Positions 11,571 to 12,765 of a DNA stretch of 12,765 nucleotides are shown piece by piece. The stretch's first letter is position 1; each line of letters begins with the position of its first letter. The notes under the pieces are model-generated. The model searched no databases and had not been told where the DNA came from. It saw nothing but the letters and a program-made list of their open reading frames with translations. The DNA is taken from NCBI GenBank assembly GCA_007131045.1, contig SLRI01000190.1, positions 1 through 12,765 of the forward strand, in the 5' to 3' direction. The DNA comes from Rhodospirillales bacterium. GTDB taxonomy: Bacteria; Pseudomonadota; Alphaproteobacteria; Geminicoccales; Geminicoccaceae. Position numbers and translations under genes: made by a program.

Positions 11571-12761
11571 ATGCCCACCCGGCGCGAACCCCCGCCGCGC
11601 ACCTGGCTCATGCTGGGCGGCAAGGCCGGCGACAACACCCAGATCACGGCATTGGCCGAAGCCCTCGGCTGGCCCTACCAGACCAAGCGCCTCGCCTACC
11701 GCCGAACCGAGCTCTTCACCAACCTCTTCGCCGGCCCGACCACAAAGGGCCTCGTCCTCGAGCGGTCCGACCCGCTCGAACCCCCCTGGCCCGAGCTCGT
11801 CATCTCCGCCGGCCGGCGCAACGAACCGTTGGTCCGCTGGATCCGACAACGAGCGGGATTCGACAACGTCCGCCTCGTCCATGTCGGCAGGCCCTGGGCG
11901 CTGCACGAATGCTTCGACCTCATCGTCACCACGCCGCAATACCGCCTGCCGCGAAAACCCCACATCCTGCACAACGAACTCCCGCTGCAACGGGTCAACA
12001 CCGAGCGCCTGGAGGCCGAAGCCCGACGCTGGCAACCCCGCCTCGCCCACCTCCCCGAACCCCACATCACCGTGCTGCTCGGCGGCCACGCCGGCCCCTA
12101 CAACTTCGACCGCGAGAACGGCGCGCTCCTCGGCTGGCACAGCTCCCGCATGGCCGAGGCAAAGGGGGGCTCGCTGCTGGTCACCACCAGCGCCCGCACC
12201 CCCGAAGGCGCCATCGCCGCCTTCGAGGCGCAACTGCGAGCCCCCCACACCCTCCACCGCTTCACCAAGTTCCAGCCAGCCGCCGAAAACCCCTTCTTCG
12301 CCTTTCTGGGACTGGCAAGCGAAGTGGTCGTTACCAGCGACAGCATGTCGATGCTCGCCGAAGCCGTCGCATCCGGCAAACCCACCCACATCTTCGACCT
12401 CGCTCGCGGCAAAACCAGCAACCGCCCCCCACGCCCCGAGGACGGCAGCATCACCAAGCGCAGCCTCCCCGAACGCCTCGCCGACTTCCGCTTCCAGGCC
12501 CTCATGTACCAACTCGGCATGATCACCCTGCCAACCCGCCTCACCCGCGACGTCCGCATCATCCACGACACCCAAGTCCGAGCCGGCCGCGCCACCTGGC
12601 TCGGCCAAACCCGACCCCACCAGACCACAACCCCACCCCTGACAGACCTCGCCAACGCCAAAAAAGCCGTCGAAGCCCTCTTCAGCGACAACCCACCGCC
12701 AAGGCCCGAGCGACCGCAAAGCAGATGGCCCGAAATCGTCCAACGGGTCTTTCAGGGATAG
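11571..12761 (+). CDS. ELM1-family (mitochondrial fission ELM1-like, DUF1022) protein
   Basis: This 396-residue protein matches the bacterial ELM1-like family, whose plant member helps recruit the mitochondrial fission machinery; the bacterial role is not established. The sequence has TWLMLGGKAGDNTQITALAEALGWP (11-35), PPWPELVISAGRRNEPLVRWI (71-91), VHVGRPWALHECFDLIVTTPQYRLP (103-127), a Gly-rich VLLGGHAGPYNFD (168-180), LLVTTSART (202-210), and ENPFFAFLGLASEVVVTSDSMSMLAEAVASGKP (239-271). That order resembles a two-domain GT-B glycosyltransferase fold. The last 55 residues are Pro/Arg-rich and look like an extension. ATG 11571 is used; an in-frame CTG at 11550 would overlap the upstream stop as CTGA and add seven residues. 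It follows the GT25 gene by 17 bp and is likely co-transcribed. GAA is used for about 15 of 25 Glu codons. Confidence 0.85.
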   Translation: MPTRREPPPRTWLMLGGKAGDNTQITALAEALGWPYQTKRLAYRRTELFTNLFAGPTTKGLVLERSDPLEPPWPELVISAGRRNEPLVRWIRQRAGFDNVRLVHVGRPWALHECFDLIVTTPQYRLPRKPHILHNELPLQRVNTERLEAEARRWQPRLAHLPEPHITVLLGGHAGPYNFDRENGALLGWHSSRMAEAKGGSLLVTTSARTPEGAIAAFEAQLRAPHTLHRFTKFQPAAENPFFAFLGLASEVVVTSDSMSMLAEAVASGKPTHIFDLARGKTSNRPPRPEDGSITKRSLPERLADFRFQALMYQLGMITLPTRLTRDVRIIHDTQVRAGRATWLGQTRPHQTTTPPLTDLANAKKAVEALFSDNPPPRPERPQSRWPEIVQRVFQG

Positions 12762-12765
12762 AGCA

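Noticed and set aside
1..12765. CRISPR arrays, tRNA, rRNA, transposases, phage genes
   Set aside because: No regularly spaced repeats, cloverleaf-like segments or transposase/integrase motifs were seen on either strand.

Overview
The window looks like chromosomal DNA from a GC-rich alphaproteobacterium. The gene content and order point to a Rhodospirillales-like lineage: lptD-surA-rsmA lies beside gmk and divergent to pepA-holC-ndk. This placement rests on protein motifs and remembered gene order, not on a database search.

Layout. Bases 1-694 are the C-terminal part of the cell-wall lytic enzyme MltG. Bases 782-1350 are a two-gene toxin-antitoxin module (MazE/DUF3018-like antitoxin, PemK/MazF-like toxin). 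It is followed by a strong hairpin that separates it from a convergent short-chain dehydrogenase (1438-2166, minus). Guanylate kinase (2187-2837, plus) leaves from the other side of the dehydrogenase and runs tail to tail into rsmA. The minus-strand block lptD (7270-5027), surA (4964-3681), rsmA (3684-2812) makes the outer-membrane LPS inserter, a periplasmic chaperone for outer-membrane proteins, and the 16S rRNA dimethyltransferase. Divergent from lptD across a 151-bp control region full of small inverted repeats is pepA-holC-ndk plus a flavodoxin-like reductase (7422-10318). After a 311-bp gap holding a second copy of the hairpin element and a strong dyad comes a pair of probable glycan genes: a GT25-family glycosyltransferase and an ELM1-family protein (10630-12761).

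How it fits together. LptD, SurA and MltG all serve the cell envelope. RsmA, Gmk, Ndk, HolC and PepA are housekeeping functions that often travel with them in this group. The GT25-ELM1 pair has a different codon habit (many GAA, CAA and CGA codons) and may have a separate history.

Most notable: (1) a 33-bp palindromic element present twice in opposite orientations, with compensatory base changes in its stem; (2) rsmA and the flavodoxin-like gene both appear to start at CTG codons that overlap the upstream stop codon (CTGA), a start type that gene callers miss; (3) TTGA start/stop overlaps at the toxin and holC; (4) a GT25-ELM1 pair whose bacterial role is not established, preceded by a dyad/direct-repeat array; (5) lptF/lptG, pdxA and yicC, usually neighbours of these genes, are absent here. 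I saw no CRISPR array, tRNA, rRNA, insertion sequence or phage gene.
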